Positions 18,334-18,420 of a stretch of 18,420 nt of DNA are shown here, piece by piece. Where the stretch lies: NCBI GenBank assembly GCA_946803715.1, contig CAMPET010000332.1:42800-61219 (forward strand), in the 5' to 3' direction. The notes beneath the pieces were generated by a model that worked only from the letters and a program-made list of their open reading frames with translations, was not told the DNA's origin and searched no databases. Each line of letters opens with the position of its first letter. Positions within the stretch are counted from its first letter, which is position 1. The stretch is from Beroe ovata. Taxonomy: Eukaryota > Ctenophora > Nuda > Beroida > Beroidae. Both the position numbers and the translations under genes were made by a program.

Positions 18334-18420
18334 TGTTGTAATCAATGTGAATATATCTGTATCCAGATATGAATTCTGTAACATGTCCCATGGCTTATCA
18401 GTTTATTAATACATCACTAA

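Overview
The window looks like nuclear DNA of an animal. Coding blocks are split by short GT-AG introns (mostly about 80-310 bases), there is a class A rhodopsin-type GPCR, a C2H2 zinc-finger protein, and a secreted protein with many N-glycosylation sites and a GPI-type C-terminus. CA/TG microsatellites are common. I see no operons, Shine-Dalgarno sites, rRNA, tRNA or CRISPR. An early-branching metazoan such as a sponge or cnidarian is my guess from compactness and content; the sequence does not settle it.

Layout: (1) 1-1060 is upstream DNA with a CA repeat, a 26-bp tandem repeat, a triple E2F-like motif and a striking 68-bp palindrome bounded by perfect 8-bp direct repeats. (2) 1090-3686 (+) is a seven-exon gene for a Pro/Ser/Thr-rich protein with two C-terminal zinc fingers; its stop codon lies in the first unit of a degenerate 14-bp minisatellite (3678-3950). 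(3) 3951-5206 is intergenic, with two open stretches of unknown status. (4) 5207-11134 (+) is a 20-exon gene for a secreted, Cys-rich, probably GPI-anchored protein of 980 residues. Residues about 95-199 carry a Cys pattern like the C-terminal module of the N-glycan branching enzyme MGAT5; the rest is unrecognised. (5) 11864-13105 (-) is an intronless orphan GPCR, tail-to-tail with the GPI gene. (6) 13700-18420 has a TATA box and a weakly supported chain of small exons on the + strand, then a promoter-like cluster of CACGTG boxes and an AP-1 site at the right end.

The two large reconstructed genes keep one reading frame across every proposed junction (1335 and 2943 coding bases including stop). 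I assembled them by hand from splice signals and phase, with no transcript data. The GPI-anchored protein and the GPCR are both predicted surface proteins, but nothing in the sequence shows that they work together.
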